Source: Desulfocicer vacuolatum DSM 3385 (GTDB lineage: Bacteria > Desulfobacterota > Desulfobacteria > Desulfobacterales > Desulfobacteraceae). From it: 64,000 nt of DNA. The translations under genes and the position numbers were made by a program. Of the stretch, positions 1-7,384 are shown piece by piece. Position 1 is the stretch's first letter. Every line of letters starts with the position of its first letter. The notes beneath the pieces are model-generated. The model did not search any database. It had not been told where the DNA came from and worked only from the letters and a program-made list of their open reading frames with translations. The stretch lies in NCBI RefSeq assembly GCF_900176365.1, contig NZ_FWXY01000021.1, positions 1 through 64,000 of the forward strand, given 5' to 3'.

Positions 1-212
1 ATGAACAATTTTGTGCTTTCAACAATTCAAACTTGGAGTAAAAATAAATAAAAAACTACGAGATAAAACTCTCCATAAAAAAGGGGTTGACCCGATAGCG
101 TTTGTGTTATGGGCAATATTTAAAAATTCCTTAAACGTAAGCTTCGGCTTCAGGTCAACGAAAAAAAAAGCAAAGTAGCACCAGTGGGAGAATGCAATTT
201 TTTTGGTTTTGT

Positions 213-278
213 GTTCTATGCGGACCCGCTTGTGGGGTGGTGTGGGGGCTGGGGTATTAAAACTCCCGGCTACCCGAT
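213..278 (+). mobile_element. Group II intron 3'-end fragment (domains V-VI)
   Basis: This stretch carries a GCGGACCCGC element followed by a GTGTGGGGGCTGGGG stem and a CCCGGCTACCCGAT end. It closely matches the 3' end of the fuller intron at 2292-3082. The domain V stem is degraded compared with that copy. Both copies are followed by TATG in the 3' exon. No intron 5' half is recognisable in positions 1-212, so this looks like a truncated copy. Bases 1-212 are AT-rich and hold no gene I can support. Confidence 0.6.
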
Positions 279-303
279 TATGTTTATAGCTAATATTGAA
301 ATT

Positions 304-954
304 TTATAATGACTTTATATGGTTAACAAGTCGATCCACCTCATCAAATGTCTTCATTAATTCACTTAAATCAAGCAGTCCAATCAATTTCGGAGCATCC
401 TTAGATTTTAAATATCGTTTTCCAGTTACCCGTTTTTTTGAACCTTTAACTTTTAAAACATCAAAACACTGTCGCAAAATAGTGTCTAATTTTTTACTTG
501 GTTTTTTTATCGTTTCTGGATGCTTGTTTTTTATTAGTTGATTATCACTAATAATCCCATCTCTTTTACGAATCAAATTTTCATTTTTACCGAATATTTC
601 AATTTTATCTGTTTGAGATAGAATCCAAGCTTCCATTTCCTGTATCATAAAAAAGATTATGTCTGTGTTAAATTCAGAGTAGTTATCGTTGAGCCTATCG
701 TTTTTTTCTTCTTTCTGTGCATCCAAATCGATTAAAATAACACCATTCAAACCTCGCGATTCAATATGGGATAATTTGCTTTTAGTTTGAGTAACACTTC
801 CAAAAGAAATTATTTTTAAATCGAATTCTGTAGGATGTAATTGTTGAGAGAATAATTTGTGAAAATTTTCCCGAAAGAACATACTGCTGTCTGCCGTTAA
901 TACAGATGAATTTATTGAATTAACGCCCTCAACAAAAATTGTTATTTCTACCAT
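304..954 (-). CDS. DUF4276-family TOPRIM-like protein
   Basis: A 216-residue protein starting MVEITIFVEG. The ATG at 954 is preferred over a longer in-frame start because it overlaps the stop of the upstream AAA gene in the 7-base string ATGGTAG, a classic translational coupling. Glu9, the Asp76-x-Asp78 pair in VILIDLDAQ and the EMEAW segment (106-110) fit the DUF4276 family, which has a TOPRIM-like fold with acidic metal-binding residues. The C-terminal half is lysine-rich. By analogy with OLD- and PARIS-type two-gene systems (an ABC-type ATPase paired with a TOPRIM protein), it is likely the effector nuclease or its metal-dependent partner. That role is inference; family membership is by motif recognition only. 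Confidence 0.65.
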   Translation of the reverse strand: MVEITIFVEGVNSINSSVLTADSSMFFRENFHKLFSQQLHPTEFDLKIISFGSVTQTKSKLSHIESRGLNGVILIDLDAQKEEKNDRLNDNYSEFNTDIIFFMIQEMEAWILSQTDKIEIFGKNENLIRKRDGIISDNQLIKNKHPETIKKPSKKLDTILRQCFDVLKVKGSKKRVTGKRYLKSKDAPKLIGLLDLSELMKTFDEVDRLVNHIKSL

Positions 955-2174
955 CGCTTCCCACCCAAAAGCCCTTGCAGCCAAGCTTGACCCACCATAA
1001 AGTTTTCAATCCAATCTTCAAATTCATCAATAGTTTTTCTAAAGACCATTGTTTCGTTATCTATGTTTTTTTCAAATATTAAAACATCTTCTATTTCAAA
1101 TGAATTAAGCAATAATGGAGAGTGGGTCGTTATTATCATCTGGGTGTTTTTTGATGCTTCCTTTACTGCGTCAGATATTGAATTTATCATGTCGGGGTGA
1201 AGACTTATTTCTGGTTCATCAATACATACAATATTGCCTCGTTCAGGATTGAATAGTATTGACAATAAGATTAAATAGCGCAATGTCCCATCCGAAATAT
1301 GGTCAATAGATACGGATTTTGAAAGTTGCTCTTCGCGAAGAACTAAGTAAATTTTTGATCCCAAAAAAGCAAAATTTATATCTTTGAACGAAGGGTTAAT
1401 CTTATTTATAGTTTTTTCAATCTTATCATAATGAAATGAATGATTATTTTTGATGTTATTGAGAATTGTTACGAGATTTTGACCATCTGGTAATAGTTTT
1501 ACTTCAGTCCCATAACTTGACGGCTGTCGAATTATGCTATTAAAACCAGTGTCAAAATGATAATAAACTGAATACTCTTCTATTGATCTTTTTAACGTAA
1601 AATGTGGATAAAATCTATCAGGATCAGATATTTGCCTTAGAACAAGTTCAGTTGGTTTAAAACTTATTTGTTTGTGTTCTTGTGGATATTTTTTAATCCC
1701 GACTTGCCCTTTTTCTCGTGTAGAAATAATACCCTGTGCATTATCCATCTCCATATAGATAAAATCATCTTCATATTTGCTATTGCTTTTAGAATATAAT
1801 TTTTCTTTTAAGTAATATGAAGTCATCCCGGATTTACATATTGTTATTTCGTAAATCGGGTTTTTGTGAAAACGATATCCTTGCTTGTTTATTGCTTTTT
1901 CTATAGCATCTTTATCAAACTCGAAGGATATTTTTATATAATCCTTTTCCTCCCTGTTAAAGTTTACAACGGAGTCAAAACCACTCCAGTGTTTTAACAA
2001 TATTTTTTCGAGCCCATCACCAACTATACTTTCTTGAAGCAGGTGAATTGCTTTAAGAAAATTAGATTTTCCACTCCCATTAATACCCAGGAGAATATTG
2101 ATATCAGAGTTCAATTCAATAGATGTTGATTGATTGAAGCTAAAAAAGTTTTCTAATATTATTTTAGAAATCAT
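948..2174 (-). CDS. AAA family ATPase (AAA_21/OLD-like), partner of DUF4276 gene
   Basis: A 408-residue SMC/ABC-type ATPase. The Walker A loop GINGSGKSN lies at about residues 30-38. A signature-like SDGTLRYL segment, the Walker B IVCIDEPEISLHP near residue 320 and a switch-histidine ITTHSPLLL follow at family-typical spacing. The coiled-coil insert is short. It is co-transcribed and translationally coupled with the downstream DUF4276 gene. The upstream 117 bases are AT-rich and end at a group II intron, so the cassette sits between two intron-derived sequences. Such ATPase/TOPRIM pairs are frequent in defence islands. A role in sensing phage or foreign DNA is inferred, not shown. Confidence 0.8.
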   Translation of the reverse strand: MISKIILENFFSFNQSTSIELNSDINILLGINGSGKSNFLKAIHLLQESIVGDGLEKILLKHWSGFDSVVNFNREEKDYIKISFEFDKDAIEKAINKQGYRFHKNPIYEITICKSGMTSYYLKEKLYSKSNSKYEDDFIYMEMDNAQGIISTREKGQVGIKKYPQEHKQISFKPTELVLRQISDPDRFYPHFTLKRSIEEYSVYYHFDTGFNSIIRQPSSYGTEVKLLPDGQNLVTILNNIKNNHSFHYDKIEKTINKINPSFKDINFAFLGSKIYLVLREEQLSKSVSIDHISDGTLRYLILLSILFNPERGNIVCIDEPEISLHPDMINSISDAVKEASKNTQMIITTHSPLLLNSFEIEDVLIFEKNIDNETMVFRKTIDEFEDWIENFMVGQAWLQGLLGGKRW

Positions 2175-2291
2175 AAATTGTGCTCTTTTGCATGAGTGAA
2201 TAAAAATTTGATTTTAGCCAAAAATAATCGAAATTGTACTATGAATCGCAAAATGATGCAAAAAAACATAATCGCGGTGCTGACCGGCACC
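2175..2291. promoter_or_regulatory. AT-rich upstream region of the AAA/DUF4276 operon
   Basis: These 117 bases separate the AAA start codon from the 5' splice site of the group II intron. A short hairpin GGTGC/GCACC lies directly before the intron's GTGCG start. The rest is AT-rich and the likely promoter for the minus-strand operon. I do not see an unambiguous -35/-10 pair. Confidence 0.35.
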
Positions 2292-3082
2292 GTGCGCAGA
2301 TCAAGCAGACTGAGTCTGGTTGATCTGTTTGCGGTGTCCGTTTCTGTACCTTGTGGTACGCCCGGCATGGGCGTGAACTTATGGGATGCAAGTCCCCTAT
2401 ACGTGAATCCTATCAACCAAGTTACAGTTAACACAAGTATTATCCGAAAACAAGAGCGGAACCGTGAGGAACCGTCTGAAGGAAGTTGGAGCGCAAAACT
2501 ATGAGCCGACGAACAGAAACAGCATATAAGGCCTGGTCTCCGGGTAAGCCTGCACAACATGTCAAAGCCCAAGATTCAGGAGACAGGGTAAATGCTGCGG
2601 TTGTGTAGTGACAGTTCACGTTCTTATCCGGGGAGATCTGCTTTGCATGCATTGATTTTCTTTTGCAATAACTCCCGGGCAGGGCCATACCGGAATACCA
2701 AGGTCCAGGCATCACCGGCTGTTGCCGACGGTGATGAGATACAAACAACGGGCAGCACCTGCAAAAGAAACTTCATTGCGCCTTTCAAGGTAACTTGTCT
2801 GGAGACAGGGCAGAAGTCAGCATATGCCATAGTCGCCAAACGTCGGGAGTAATGCCCTGGACATGGTGAAGGGCTGAAAGTCAGGAGCGAAGGAAAAGGT
2901 ATCCATTTACTCTGTACATACAATGAATCCGAATGGATGAGTAGTGTACAGGCGCATGATGGGAAAACCATTCGTAAGCAATTTATCCGGTTACGGCCCG
3001 GTACTCTTGATTAAACGCCCTGTGCGGACCCGCACGCAGGGTGTTGTGGGGGCTGGGGGATTAAACCCCCCGGCTACCCGAT
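2292..3082 (+). mobile_element. ORF-less group II intron
   Basis: The element begins with GTGCG, the group II 5' splice consensus. A CGCCCGGCATGGGCGTGAA segment follows, then CTGAAGGAAGTTGGAG and CCGACGAACAGAAACAGC, typical of domain I. An AAGTCAGCATATGCCATAG segment resembles the region that normally precedes the reverse transcriptase frame. The 3' end shows a domain V-like GCCCTGTGCGGACCCGCACG hairpin and a domain VI CCGGCTACCCGAT end. At about 790 nt there is no room for a reverse transcriptase, and the short frames inside show no RT motifs. It could fold as a ribozyme but would need a maturase in trans. It lies antisense to the flanking cassette genes. Exact boundaries are by eye. Confidence 0.75.
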
Positions 3083-3094
3083 TATGCACTCCGA

Positions 3095-3631
3095 CTACTC
3101 GACATTCGTAAATTTGGTCTGCATCATTGTGCCGAGCTTGCCCAAGTATTTCGAGTTGAAATGATGAATTTGTTTGCCTTGGTAGAGAGACACTCCCTGC
3201 CCGAGAAGAACGGGGATTGCTGTTAGGATCATCTCTTCAACACTACCTGCGTCCAAAGCTTGGGTTATTAGGTTCCCTCCATCAAGATAAACATTCTTGT
3301 CGCCTGCCATCTGCTTTGCCTGTTCACAAAGGTCTTTAATGTTCCCTTTACAGGTTGATACCGATGCAGGAACATCCAGCAAAGGCCGAGTCGTGGCAAT
3401 CAAAACCGGTATGGAGCCGTAAGGCCAATCTCCACCAAACCCCATTACGACATCAAATGTACGCCGTCCCATTATTAGTGTACCTGTCTGCTCCAAAAAT
3501 ACTTCGAAACTAATCGTTCCAGGGTCACATGTCTGCTCTGGGGGTGGTTCGCCAAGCCAACTCAAATCATCTTCAGGTCCAGCTATGAAACCGTCCAGGG
3601 ATACTGCGCAGTAGACCTGTATTTTGCTCAT
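3095..3631 (-). CDS. Dihydrofolate reductase family protein (RibD C-terminal-like)
   Basis: A 178-residue protein starting MSKIQVYCAVSLDGFIAG, the hallmark N-terminus of the COG0262 DHFR/RibD-C family. It continues with GRRTFDVVMGFGGDWPYG, a DHFR-like NADPH-binding region, and VYLDGGNLITQAL. These proteins are predicted NAD(P)H-dependent reductases and usually lack proven DHFR activity. The gene is a stand-alone unit whose stop lies 12 bases from the end of the group II intron. Its size and isolation fit an integron cassette gene. The substrate is unknown. Confidence 0.85.
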   Translation of the reverse strand: MSKIQVYCAVSLDGFIAGPEDDLSWLGEPPPEQTCDPGTISFEVFLEQTGTLIMGRRTFDVVMGFGGDWPYGSIPVLIATTRPLLDVPASVSTCKGNIKDLCEQAKQMAGDKNVYLDGGNLITQALDAGSVEEMILTAIPVLLGQGVSLYQGKQIHHFNSKYLGKLGTMMQTKFTNVE

Positions 3632-3820
3632 GTATAATAACCCTTTTTAAACTGTTTCTGTTTTGTTGATGCATAACGGCGCTAATCAGCCGCGCCAATA
3701 GCCTTCGCGGAAAACGGCTCCAAGGCAAGTTCCATGAGACGCTTCCCCAGTCCATAGAATGCTGCAAATTGTATCCTAACTGGCAAAGCATCTTCAAACA
3801 AATAATCAATTATATTGGCT
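3632..3820 (-). other. Cassette junction with attC right-end-like sequence
   Basis: Between the NERD and DHFR-like genes, the minus strand reads GGCTGATTAGCGCCGTTATGC (complement of about 3673-3692). It resembles the L'/R' half of an attC site with a GTTATGC core one mismatch from GTTRRRY. I do not find the complementary left half, so the site may be truncated or recombined. A 61-codon minus frame across 3682-3867 overlaps the NERD gene and is not supported as a gene; it may be the tail of a lost one. Confidence 0.3.
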
Positions 3821-4801
3821 TTATTCTGGATTTTCAAAAAATAATTCAGAGGTTCCACAAACAGCACATTCCTTAAAGAATAGGAGTTTGCTCTTTCTTA
3901 ACCTGGGTTTACAGGAATTGTCCTTGCATTTCAGTTTAATGCCCGTATTCCCATCACAATCAAGGCATTTAAAATAATAGCCATATTTCCCATATGCTAT
4001 TTTAATATTCTGGGAATTGCACTTTAAACAATGTGCCTGATTTGTTGATAGGTCTTGTACTTTTGGGTTTTCTTTCGAAGTCATGGCAACGGGGTGCGAA
4101 TCACCAGGTGTAGTTCTTTTTGGATATTGCATTGGCTCGGGGGATTTGCTGGAGCTTCCCAAAGGTTTATGTGATTTACACAAGAATTTGGAGATATTGG
4201 TCAGACTCTCATCAGATAAATGCATATTCATTTTCAGGCTGAAGAGTTTATTGTTTTCTCGCTCATATTTTTCTATGGTTTTTTCAATCTTATCTGTAAT
4301 TTGATCAGCCTTCAGAACCTCATCCTGTTTAACATTTTTTCCCCGCTTGATAATGCCACTATCTGAAATTGCAACTAACACATCATATTTTAGTTTTCCA
4401 CTTGAGCCCTGGCCAATGATGGTTTTTTTCATGATATCTTTATTGTTTTCCATGAGAATTTGTTTTAACAAATCGGCCTGGCGAATGGCTTGGTTCACGG
4501 GAGATGGCATACCTTTGGGTTTGTTGTTGAAATACCTGGCCCACTCTCCATGCTCATTAACGGATACTTCGGTTGTGACACTTTTTGATTCTATGATAAT
4601 GAACCCAAAGCTGTGAATGATTAAGTGATCAATCTGGGCAACAACACCGTCTTTTTCAAGCCTTAAATCATTTATGACGCGAATGACCTTATCCTTTTCA
4701 AATGCCCGCATTAAATAATAAGCCATTTGCTTTTCAGCATCATATCCAAACTGTTGAAACTTACCATTCACCTTTTTTTTATCTGTTTCTTTTATAATCA
4801 A
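3821..4801 (-). CDS. NERD-domain protein with C-terminal zinc ribbon
   Basis: A 326-residue protein. Residues 15-150 show a NERD (nuclease-related) domain: an early GYDAEKQMAYYLMRAF helix, the acidic VVAQIDHLIIHSFGFIIIESK core (D and E-x-K pattern of a PD-(D/E)XK-like fold) and a downstream Q-rich helix. The C-terminus has paired cysteines (CLKCN, CLDCD, then CKDNSC and CAVCG), a topoisomerase-type zinc ribbon. NERD proteins are thought to act on nucleic acids. The start codon is 57 bases downstream of the core of the attC-like site at 4858-4984, as expected for a cassette gene. The biological role is unknown; a defence or DNA-processing function is possible. Confidence 0.8.
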   Translation of the reverse strand: MIIKETDKKKVNGKFQQFGYDAEKQMAYYLMRAFEKDKVIRVINDLRLEKDGVVAQIDHLIIHSFGFIIIESKSVTTEVSVNEHGEWARYFNNKPKGMPSPVNQAIRQADLLKQILMENNKDIMKKTIIGQGSSGKLKYDVLVAISDSGIIKRGKNVKQDEVLKADQITDKIEKTIEKYERENNKLFSLKMNMHLSDESLTNISKFLCKSHKPLGSSSKSPEPMQYPKRTTPGDSHPVAMTSKENPKVQDLSTNQAHCLKCNSQNIKIAYGKYGYYFKCLDCDGNTGIKLKCKDNSCKPRLRKSKLLFFKECAVCGTSELFFENPE

Positions 4802-4857
4802 AACATTTACCCGTAAAAATATACCTTATGTAAAGTTTAAAACAATGATACCCCAAA

Positions 4858-4984
4858 ACCTAACGCCACTGCTAAGGGGCCGGGAAATGAGAACCAAAGA
4901 CCTTTTTCACAACCCGAAATTTATGTAAACTGAATTCGACCAAAAACGCCGCGGCCTTTCCCGGTCCCTCTTGAGCTGTTGGTT
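4858..4984 (-). repeat. attC-like recombination site (VCR-like)
   Basis: On the minus strand the site starts CCAACAGCTCAAGAGGGAC and ends CCCCTTAGCAGTGGCGTTAGG, with core GTTAGGT matching the attC consensus GTTRRRY. The left box AACCAAC matches RYYYAAC with one mismatch. The arms form a long imperfect stem (GGGCCGGGAAA against TTTCCCGGTCCC) with unpaired bases. Its length of 127 bp and its CTCAAGAGGGAC and CCCCTTAGC...GGCGTTAG words resemble Vibrio VCR-type sites. It directly precedes the NERD gene in cassette orientation. Confidence 0.7.
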
Positions 4985-5033
4985 CAAGTAAGCGCTACGC
5001 GCAGATTCCGCCTCGCAGCATTGTTCAATTCCA

Positions 5034-5092
5034 TTGCTCATGGTATCTTCCACCCGACAAGGTTAAAGAAGAAAGGAAGATACCATGAGCAA
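5034..5092 (+). promoter_or_regulatory. 18-bp perfect inverted repeat covering the recombinase start
   Basis: The arms lie at 5034-5051 and 5075-5092 (TTGCTCATGGTATCTTCC and its exact complement) with a 23-base loop. The right arm includes the AAGGAAG ribosome-binding sequence and the ATG at 5085. In mRNA this hairpin would hide the start of translation. Confidence 0.75.
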
Positions 5093-5365
5093 ATTAATCA
5101 AACGTTTTAAAGAAGACCTCCAGTTAGCAGGATACGCTGACCGCAGCATTCAATCCTATACCAGCGCAGTTTTAAAGCTGTAGCGTTTTTACAATCACCC
5201 CTTAGAAGATATCAGCGAAGAACAGCTACGTCAATATTGGCTTAGCTGCCAAAACGAGCTTGGCTGGAGTGCAGCCACACTACGTATCAGTTATTCCGGC
5301 ATCCAGCATTTTTTTAGCAGAACCCTGGTCAGATCCTGGAACATTTTCAACAAAATCCAATGAAA
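5085..5365 (+). pseudogene. Tyrosine recombinase (phage integrase) N-terminal fragment
   Basis: Translation from ATG 5085 gives MSKLIKRFKEDLQLAGYADR..., then an in-frame TAG at 5181-5183. The same frame continues with RFYNHPLEDISEEQLRQYW and a SAATLRISYSGIQHFF segment. This is the SAM-like N-terminal domain of XerD/phage-type integrases (helix KRFKEDL, RSIQSY). The catalytic R-H-R-Y domain is absent. A premature stop plus the missing C-terminus make it a pseudogene linked to the IS91-like remnant. Confidence 0.75.
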
Positions 5366-5492
5366 GCGGGAGGAGACCTTACCAACTATTCTGACACAGG
5401 GGGCTCCCGCAAGGTCTTCGGGAAGTTGTAAGATCACATCAGAGACAAGCTTACAGCGCCCTGTTTTCATGCACCAATAAAGCATTGAAAAT

Positions 5493-5824
5493 GGTGTCAT
5501 TAAATTTTCGTACAAAGACCGTGAAAAGAAAAAATGGAAAACCATGGCTCTGGATGCCATGGAATTTATCAGACGGTTTTTGCAGCATGTTCTTCCCAAG
5601 GGATTATGAAAATCCGGCATTATGGATTTCTTAATCCCAACAGTGCATTACCCATTGAAAAAATCCGTGAACTGATTTCATTCATCCATGACATTATTGC
5701 GCTTTTTACTGAAATTACTGAAATCCGGGAACCTGCAATCCCCGGTCTTAAATGCAGCCATTGCGGACATGATTTGAAATTCATTTTCTTTGTAAAACCG
5801 GAATCCCGGGGCAAACCCGGGTAA
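5493..5824 (+). pseudogene. IS91-family Y2 transposase C-terminal fragment
   Basis: Frame 1 reads GVIKFSYKDREKKKWKTMAL, then MEFIRRFLQHVLPKG, typical of the C-terminal part of IS91/IS801 transposases. A one-base deletion near 5607 moves the frame. The continuation MKIRHYGFLNPN runs to a CSHCG zinc-binding pair and stops at 5824. The catalytic HUH and tyrosine region is missing. The frameshift and 5' loss make it nonfunctional. Confidence 0.75.
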
Positions 5825-6070
5825 CTGCACAATTTTTTTACCCGGATTTTGCCTCCTTTACAAACAGGCCGATCTATCACCAGGCATGTTGCGCTATCCC
5901 TGCGCAATATTGCAGATACCTAAAGTTTTGAACCGGGTTTTAACCGCTGAAAACCGGCCGGACTTTTGTTTTTCACATCAAAAGAAAGGCCGTTTTTTTA
6001 ATTTTCATCAGACCTGATCATTAACCCATCCAGAAAACCGGTAACCTTTCCCCCTATACACCCGCAGCTT

Positions 6071-6137
6071 CTTGAACCAAAGGATTAGTACCGAGCTTCG
6101 TGCCTCAGCACGGTTACTAATCCTTATTTTGTTAGAA
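6071..6137 (-). repeat. attC-like imperfect palindrome
   Basis: On the minus strand, TTCTAAC is followed by AAGGATTAGTAACCGTGC, a short loop, GCTCGGTACTAATCCTT and GGTTC. The arms pair except for one extra A and one mismatch, the extrahelical-base pattern of attC stems. The outer boxes are AAC...GTT in the right order, but the right core GTTCAAG is poor. It follows the XRE gene stop by about 35 bases. It could alternatively act as a terminator-like hairpin. Confidence 0.4.
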
Positions 6138-6171
6138 ATTTGTTAATTTAATAGATAACTTCCTTATATAT

Positions 6172-6546
6172 CTATCCCCAAGCTACTTCACGTATTCGAT
6201 CCAACAATTTTAAAATAGCTTCCTCGATACTATTTCCATCGGCCATTTTATCAATAAAGTCTCTATCTGCTGGTGTGCCCAAACCAACCCGATAGTTTGT
6301 CGTAAACTTGCAAATTGTATAATGACCATCAGAAACTGTATTAGCTAATGCTTTAAGCTTGTTTATTGCAGATTCTGTTTTCAGTTCGTCAATCATTTCT
6401 ACTATGGTAATAGCATAATGAGGAACATCTATATGTTCATTGATCCATTTTGACACTTGTACGTCTGATACTCCACACTTTGATGCGAACTCAACTTGAC
6501 TCATTTTTAATGCTTTTAATTTCTTCTTTAACTTTTGTCCTGTCAT
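6172..6546 (-). CDS. XRE-family helix-turn-helix regulator
   Basis: A 124-residue protein. Residues 8-60 form a Cro/CI-type helix-turn-helix (LKALKMSQVEFASKCGVSDV, then QVSKWIN). The C-terminal 60 residues, ending in a predicted amphipathic helix EEAILKLLDRIREV, match no domain I know. It has its own promoter region with a 12-bp palindrome upstream, so autoregulation is likely. The flanking attC-like structures on both sides fit a single-gene integron cassette with its own promoter. No toxin partner is adjacent. Confidence 0.8.
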   Translation of the reverse strand: MTGQKLKKKLKALKMSQVEFASKCGVSDVQVSKWINEHIDVPHYAITIVEMIDELKTESAINKLKALANTVSDGHYTICKFTTNYRVGLGTPADRDFIDKMADGNSIEEAILKLLDRIREVAWG

Positions 6547-6604
6547 AATAATTCCTTATTCACGGTTTAAGTTGTGAGTGGCTTAATGTGAACAAAAGTT
6601 AACC

Positions 6605-6654
6605 TATGGTATTCTATATGTCAAGCTTAAACTTAAATTTAGTTTAAGTTTAAG
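6605..6654 (-). promoter_or_regulatory. Promoter with palindromic operator for the XRE gene
   Basis: Arms CTTAAACTTAAA (6626-6637) and TTTAAGTTTAAG (6643-6654) form a 12-bp perfect palindrome with a 5-base spacer. On the minus strand a TTGACA -35-like box overlaps the promoter-proximal edge, with a TAACTT -10-like box 17 bases later. The layout fits an autorepressor operator. Confidence 0.5.
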
Positions 6655-6683
6655 TTTGAAATTAATTTATTTCTAATAATATT

Positions 6684-6849
6684 TTCTAACGGGCCGGGCT
6701 GTTAAGCCGCGAGACTCGCAGGCCTTGAAAAGAAATGGCTTTTTATTTCTTTTCAAGGCTGAGAATCGGAGACGGCTTCAACGCCGTGGATAGGTGGAGC
6801 GCGTAGCGCGGAACCTGTGCACGGCGTTGATCAGCCCGGCCCGATAGGG
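6684..6849 (-). repeat. attC-like structured site
   Basis: Outer arms GGGCCGGGCTG (6691-6701) and CAGCCCGGCCC (6832-6842) pair perfectly. Nested stems include AACGCCGTG/CACGGCGTT (6780-6788 with 6820-6828) and a 15-bp GCCTTGAAAAGAAAT hairpin (6722-6736 with 6745-6759). On the minus strand the right half reads GCGGCTTAACAGCCCGGCCC followed by GTTAGAA, very like an attC right end. The left box is CCCTATC instead of RYYYAAC. There is no gene inside. Confidence 0.5.
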
Positions 6850-6870
6850 TGGAGCGCGGAGCGGTCCACC

Positions 6871-6998
6871 CTATCGGGGAGCTCAGCTGGCCGGGGGGGG
6901 CATATAGCCGAGCACTTTCTAAAAGCCAAGTTTTTTCGAAATCCAAGGGCTTTCGAAAAGCCGCTAGCTCCCCCCGGTCAGCTGCAGCGTTTTGTTCG
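6871..6998 (-). repeat. Second, adjacent attC-like structured site
   Basis: On the minus strand it begins GAACAAAACGCTGCAGCTGA immediately after the stop of the next gene, as an attC left end would. Its arms CAGCTGGCCGGGGGG and CCCCCCGGTCAGCTG pair with one mismatch. The right core is GATAGGG, one base from GTTAGGG. A 13-bp perfect hairpin (6841-6853 with 6865-6877) joins it to the previous site. Tandem sites without a gene between them may mark an ORF-less or deleted cassette. Confidence 0.45.
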
Positions 6999-7005
6999 CA
7001 TTTTA

Positions 7006-7374
7006 TTATCCCTTAACTTGCACATTTAAAAACATTTCTTTTGAGACATTTATTAAATCATTTTGTTCTTCATCCGTAGCCCCAAACTCTATTTTTACAA
7101 TGAATCTATCATCAATGCCATATTTGATTGTGAATGTTCGATGGCCTAAAATTACGCTGTTCACAACATAATGCCCAATTAAAGCTTCATCGTCACTTTC
7201 GATGTAATAATCGCTTCCTGGAAATTCAAAATTGAACTGAATGAGAAAATACGGTCCAAGTGAATCCATTACTTGATCAACATCTATAGGTTCATCTGGT
7301 TCATCATCAAATTTAATTTGATAATAATCACCACTGATTGAAACATAAGATTTTTTGAATTTTAAATTTATCAT
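7006..7374 (-). CDS. Hypothetical protein (cassette gene)
   Basis: A 122-residue protein I do not recognise. It starts MINLKFKKSYVSISGDYYQI at 7374, immediately after the attC-like site at 7385-7475; a longer frame start inside that site is rejected. The protein is acidic, rich in Asp/Glu and aromatic residues, with alternating beta-strand-like segments (DYYIESDDEALIGHYVVNSV, RTFTIKYGIDDRFIVKIEF). There is no signal peptide or membrane segment. The compact gene, with flanking recombination-site-like palindromes touching both ends, is a typical integron cassette layout. The function is unknown; an immunity-like role is only a guess. Confidence 0.6.
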   Translation of the reverse strand: MINLKFKKSYVSISGDYYQIKFDDEPDEPIDVDQVMDSLGPYFLIQFNFEFPGSDYYIESDDEALIGHYVVNSVILGHRTFTIKYGIDDRFIVKIEFGATDEEQNDLINVSKEMFLNVQVKG

Positions 7375-7384
7375 TTTTTTATTG

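Larger units (their letters stand above)
4985..6070 (+). mobile_element. Decayed IS91-type element with recombinase and Y2 transposase remnants
   Basis: The segment contains an N-terminal fragment of a tyrosine recombinase and a C-terminal fragment of an IS91-family transposase, an arrangement seen in some IS91-group elements. Most of the transposase is missing. Sequences TTGGTTCAAG at 4979-4988 and its complement at 6071-6080 bound the segment; IS91-type elements target GTTC/GAAC and CAAG, so these may be the insertion junctions. Bases 5825-6070 show no gene. The boundaries are inferred. Confidence 0.55.

Noticed and set aside
2171-2971. Several 86-133 codon frames on both strands
   Set aside because: They lie over the group II intron, have odd composition, and none shows reverse transcriptase motifs.
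3573-3867. Short minus frames overlapping the NERD and DHFR-like genes
   Set aside because: They overlap real genes, have no recognisable domain or ribosome-binding site, and one crosses the attC-like junction.
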